Assembly (NCBI GenBank): GCA_016208165.1
Contig: JACQYL010000097.1
Location: 1-45,699, forward strand
Origin: Deltaproteobacteria bacterium
GTDB taxonomy: Bacteria > Desulfobacterota > Desulfarculia > JACQYL01
Reading direction: 5' to 3'
Length of the DNA stretch: 45,699 bases
This document shows, piece after piece, positions 42,699 to 45,699 of this stretch (position 1 is the first letter of the stretch; every line of letters starts with the position of its first letter). A model generated the notes under the pieces. It searched no databases and had not been told where the DNA came from. It was given only the letters and a program-made list of their open reading frames with translations. Position numbers and translations under genes: made by a program.

Positions 42699-43394
42699 AT
42701 GGAATTGCTGGAAGCCATTCGAGTCCGAAAGTCCGTTCGAGCCTATAAACCCGATCCGGTTTCCCTGGACACGCTCATGGACTTGTTGAACGCAGCCGTC
42801 CGAGCGCCTTCGTCCGTGAATTCCCAACCCTGGGAGTTCTTCCTGGTCATGGGAGAAGCCCTCGACGCCCTACGAAAGGCCTACGTGGAACAGGTTCGGT
42901 CGGGAATTCCTCCTCACCCTGAAGTGGCCATACCCGAACAGAAAGGCACGGCGCCCGGACTCGGAGGCGTGTATCGTGACCGCCAGGTAGCTTTGGCCAA
43001 GCAAATGTTTCGACTTCTGGGGATCGGCAAGGGCGAAAAAGACAAGATACAGGCCTGGACCGAATCCATGTACCGGTTTTACGATGCGCCCGCGGCCGTC
43101 GTCCTGGTCACGGACAAGTCGCTCATCAGCGGTTGGCCCCTGGTGGATACCGGCATCATGGCCGGGACCTTGGCCTACGCCGCCTTGGAATTCGGGCTGG
43201 GGACCTGTATCATACGCTCCATCGTGGACTATCCGGAGCAACTTCGAGCCGTTGTCGGGATCCCGGATTCCAAACAGATCGTCGTGGGTATGGCCATCGG
43301 CTATCCGGACTGGAACGCGCCGGTCAATGAACTGAATACGGAACGCGAGGCCCTCAAGAACCTGGTCACTCTGGTCGATCGACCGAAATCCTGA
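42699..43394 (+). CDS. Nitroreductase-family flavoprotein
   Basis: A 231-residue FMN enzyme. The N-terminal FMN-phosphate motif RVRKSVRAYKPDPV and AAVRAPSSVNSQPWEFFLV are typical. The second flavin region is DAPAAVVLVTD with ALEFGLGTCIIRSIVDYPE, and the closing VVGMAIGYPDW is standard. ATG 42699 follows GGAGG at seven bases. Members reduce nitro groups, quinones or enones with NAD(P)H; the true substrate is unknown. The gap to the radical SAM gene is 15 bases, so it is likely co-transcribed with it. Confidence 0.88.
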   Translation: MELLEAIRVRKSVRAYKPDPVSLDTLMDLLNAAVRAPSSVNSQPWEFFLVMGEALDALRKAYVEQVRSGIPPHPEVAIPEQKGTAPGLGGVYRDRQVALAKQMFRLLGIGKGEKDKIQAWTESMYRFYDAPAAVVLVTDKSLISGWPLVDTGIMAGTLAYAALEFGLGTCIIRSIVDYPEQLRAVVGIPDSKQIVVGMAIGYPDWNAPVNELNTEREALKNLVTLVDRPKS

Positions 43395-43433
43395 TCCGGG
43401 TGTTAATTGGATGATTGCAAAGAAGGAGCACAC

Positions 43434-44876
43434 ATGACCGATTTGGCGGAAGCATTCGGCAGTTACGATGCGTTAGGTTTGGCGGACCTGGTGCGAAGCA
43501 GGGAGGTGACGCCCGGCGAGCTGGTGGAAATCGTCGTCGAGCGCATCGAACGGGTCAATCCGGCGCTCAACTGCGTTGTCCTCAAGACCTACGATCTGGC
43601 CAGGCAACTGGCCCGGGGGCCTCTTCCGGAAGGCCCGTTCACAGGCGTGCCGTTTCTCATGAAGGACCTGCTCACCATGTACGAGGGAATTCCGACCACG
43701 GGGGCATGCCGGTTTCTCAAAGATTACGTCGCCACCGAAGACAGCGTGGTGGTCCAACGCATGAAGCGGGCCGGCCTGATACTGGTCGGAAAGACGAACA
43801 CGCCGGAGCTGGGTTCCAGCGGGTCCACGGAACCGGTCTTGTTTGGACCCACGCGCAACCCCTGGAACGTGGAGCATATCCCCGGCGGGTCGAGCGGCGG
43901 TTCCGCCGCGGCGGTGGCGGCTCGCATCGTTCCGCTGGCCGACGGGAGCGACGGGGGCGGCTCGATTCGCATGCCTGCGTCCTGCAACGGACTGGTTGGA
44001 CTCAAGCCCAGCCGCGGGCGGGTTCCCCTGGGTCCCCACTATGGGGATGGCTGGTACGGCATGGTGGTCCTCAACGGTCTGACCCGCACGGTGCGCGATA
44101 CGGCCGCCTTTTTGGACGTGATCTCGGGCCCCGTGCCCGGCGATCCGTATCAGCCCGCGGCCCCGCGACCTCCCTTTCTCGAAGCCCTGTCTTCGGACCC
44201 GGGGCGGCTTAAGATCGGATTCACGACCAAGTGCATGTCCGGGGACGCCGTTCATGCGGAATGCATTCGGGCGGTGATGGATACGGCCAAGACCTGCGAG
44301 GATCTCGGCCACGACGTGGTGGAGATGACATTCGACTTTGATTTCAACCTGGCTCTCAAGACCTTCAACCGGGCGGCCCGGGTCCTATCCACCATGGACC
44401 TCGATCGTTTCGAGGGGCTCGTGGGAAGACCGGCCACGGCGGAAGAGTTCGAGACCATCTCATGGCTCTTGATACAACTGGGGAAAAAGGAAAGCGGCGT
44501 TCAACACGCCAAGGACATCGAAACTCTGCGATTCATCGGACGACGGATTGCGGCCGATTGCGAACCGTTCGACGCGGTCCTCACACCCACGGTGTATCAA
44601 CCGCCGGCGAAGCTGGGCGTGTACGACATGAACTGCGCTCCGGAAAAGGCCGCGGAATTCGGCAAACTCATGCGGGCCGGCATTGCGTTCACCATTCCGT
44701 ACAACATCAGCGGCCAGCCGGCCGTCTCCTTGCCCATGCACTGGACCGGTGACGGACTGCCCGTGGGCGTGCAATTCGCCGGCCGGTACGCGGACGAGGC
44801 CACGCTGCTGCGCCTGGCCCGGCAGCTCGAGGAGGCGCGACCCTGGATCCAGAGGAAGCCGCCGGTGTGCGCGTAA
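43434..44876 (+). CDS. Amidase-signature hydrolase
   Basis: A 480-residue enzyme of the amidase signature family, cleaving C-N bonds of amides. The catalytic triad is visible: Lys77 in GVPFLMKDLL, cis-Ser153 in PGGSSGGSAAA and nucleophile Ser177 in DGGGSIRMPA. AAGGAG lies five bases before the ATG at 43434. The sequence around IPYNISGQPAVSLP and GLPVGVQFAGRYADEATLLRLA at the C-terminus is typical of linear-amide and cyclic-dimer hydrolases such as NylA. It is not evidently GatA, since no gatB or gatC is nearby. It follows the nitroreductase by 39 bases. Confidence 0.9.
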   Translation: MTDLAEAFGSYDALGLADLVRSREVTPGELVEIVVERIERVNPALNCVVLKTYDLARQLARGPLPEGPFTGVPFLMKDLLTMYEGIPTTGACRFLKDYVATEDSVVVQRMKRAGLILVGKTNTPELGSSGSTEPVLFGPTRNPWNVEHIPGGSSGGSAAAVAARIVPLADGSDGGGSIRMPASCNGLVGLKPSRGRVPLGPHYGDGWYGMVVLNGLTRTVRDTAAFLDVISGPVPGDPYQPAAPRPPFLEALSSDPGRLKIGFTTKCMSGDAVHAECIRAVMDTAKTCEDLGHDVVEMTFDFDFNLALKTFNRAARVLSTMDLDRFEGLVGRPATAEEFETISWLLIQLGKKESGVQHAKDIETLRFIGRRIAADCEPFDAVLTPTVYQPPAKLGVYDMNCAPEKAAEFGKLMRAGIAFTIPYNISGQPAVSLPMHWTGDGLPVGVQFAGRYADEATLLRLARQLEEARPWIQRKPPVCA

Positions 44877-45517
44877 CCCAAGCCTTGCTCCGGAGGGGCC
44901 CCTCGTGAGTTTGTCGAAAGACCGCCCCTCCGGATGCGATTACTTGAAGCGGCGGAAAGGTCGGGACAGTTCGGGGTGAACGGGTCGAAATGAGCAGAAG
45001 TTTTCCCCACCGACGCTGTGTACGTATATGGCAAGCTATGGTGAACTCGGCGGGAGATCCCGAGCTATACTATATATTGTATCGGACCCGAATCTCGTAT
45101 CGTTTCCTTCTCCACCCCGAACATCCGGGCATATACTTCGTTCTCAGGTCGAAGGTCCGCTTTAGGAGGAGAGACGGGGTGAGTACGACTTGCTCAACTA
45201 TTCAGCAACATGCGGTTTCGATTGCTCAATTTCTGTGCAATATCCAGGTATCCGCGACGGACCTGGATGGGAGAATTCCTGTAAAATAGATCTGTTATTG
45301 CATCTGGCACATAAACTGCAAATAATTTGTAATACAGATATGCGCAGCATTCCGCTCCAGTGCAGTTAGCATATTTTTTTGGATGGGGAGCGAGACAAAG
45401 TAACACGGGGCTATGTGCAGCCGTTTCCGACAATAGTGAAGAAGATGTTTGCCAACAGTCAAGGGACGGACTTGACCCATTCGGGCAGGGAAGAACGAAA
45501 TGAACAACGGGCGGTCC
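44877..45517. other. Gene-free stretch
   Basis: About 640 bases after the amidase with only short frames and no recognised domain. The part from about 45290 to 45440 is richer in A and T. No clear terminator or promoter was found. Confidence 0.4.
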
Positions 45518-45545
45518 GTAGGGGCGGTTCGCGAACCGCCCCTAC
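45518..45545. repeat. Perfect 28-base REP palindrome
   Basis: Fourteen-base arms GTAGGGGCGGTTCG and CGAACCGCCCCTAC meet without a loop. The outer GTAGGGGCGG part is shared with the palindromes at 18799 and 19115, but the centre differs (TTCGCGAA instead of GTTTNAAAC). Confidence 0.8.
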
Positions 45546-45687
45546 AGAAAAGCGTAAACCCATCGGCCGTTTGGTCGGCGCATTCAAAACAGTGTCCACA
45601 AAGCGCTTCATCCGGAATGGTTCGTATATTATGGCAGGGCCGCCGAGCATACTACCGGAGGACTTCATCCTTCCAGCAGGAGAGCGT

Positions 45688-45699
45688 ATGCATCCCGAG
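45688..45699 (+). CDS. Possible start of a gene cut by the window end
   Basis: AGGAGAG at 45678-45684 stands a good distance before an ATG at 45688 (codons for MHPE follow to the end of the window). Nothing can be said of its product. Confidence 0.3.

Overview
The window looks like a chromosomal segment of an anaerobic, Gram-negative bacterium of the Desulfobacterota (former Deltaproteobacteria) type. This is inferred from content: a 2-oxoacid:ferredoxin-type oxidoreductase operon, a ferredoxin:thioredoxin reductase with glutaredoxin, paired MinD-like ATPases carrying ferredoxin inserts, a TonB receptor remnant, and many sigma-54 activators and hybrid kinases. No rRNA, tRNA or CRISPR array was seen.

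Positions 1-9214: a collapsed TonB-receptor pseudogene and a methyltransferase, then a potassium-uptake locus. An AlgB-like sigma-54 activator precedes a textbook sigma-54 promoter (2635-2650) with a 17-bp palindrome upstream. This promoter should drive a KinB-like sensor kinase, a receiver-TPR protein, two TrkA subunits, a TrkH channel, a Cys-rich degenerate receiver protein and, after an 87-base gap, a third TrkA. A second TrkH-TrkA pair lies at 19335-21386, and its TrkA is a close paralog of the third one.

Positions 9215-19334: a patchy region with a small secreted protein, an M24 peptidase overlapping tail-to-tail with a secreted C25 (gingipain-like) peptidase, a GAF protein, an NfeD-domain protein and a second methyltransferase. 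It also holds gene remains: a four-helix-bundle gene with a frameshift and an in-frame TGA, a diheme-cytochrome C-terminus, and REP-associated transposase copies carrying REP palindromes.

Positions 21402-30373, all on the minus strand: two MinD/ferredoxin ATPases, then a signalling island. In transcription order the island is a REC-PAS-kinase, a sigma-54 activator, a second sigma-54 promoter (26845-26860) with the same hexamer and nearly the same core as the first, a REC-kinase and an HDOD-GGDEF protein. A MITE-like element sits between the first two genes.

Positions 31498-36778: an operon for a 2-oxoacid oxidoreductase with a GltD-like iron-sulfur flavoprotein and a second flavoprotein, probably linking 2-oxoacid oxidation to NAD(P). 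Positions 36783-38845: direct repeats, the FTR/glutaredoxin pair and a metallo-beta-lactamase-fold hydrolase. Positions 39107-44876: glycosyltransferase, PIG-L deacetylase and radical SAM genes that look like one small pathway, then a nitroreductase and an amidase. The last 820 bases hold a REP palindrome and possibly the start of another gene.
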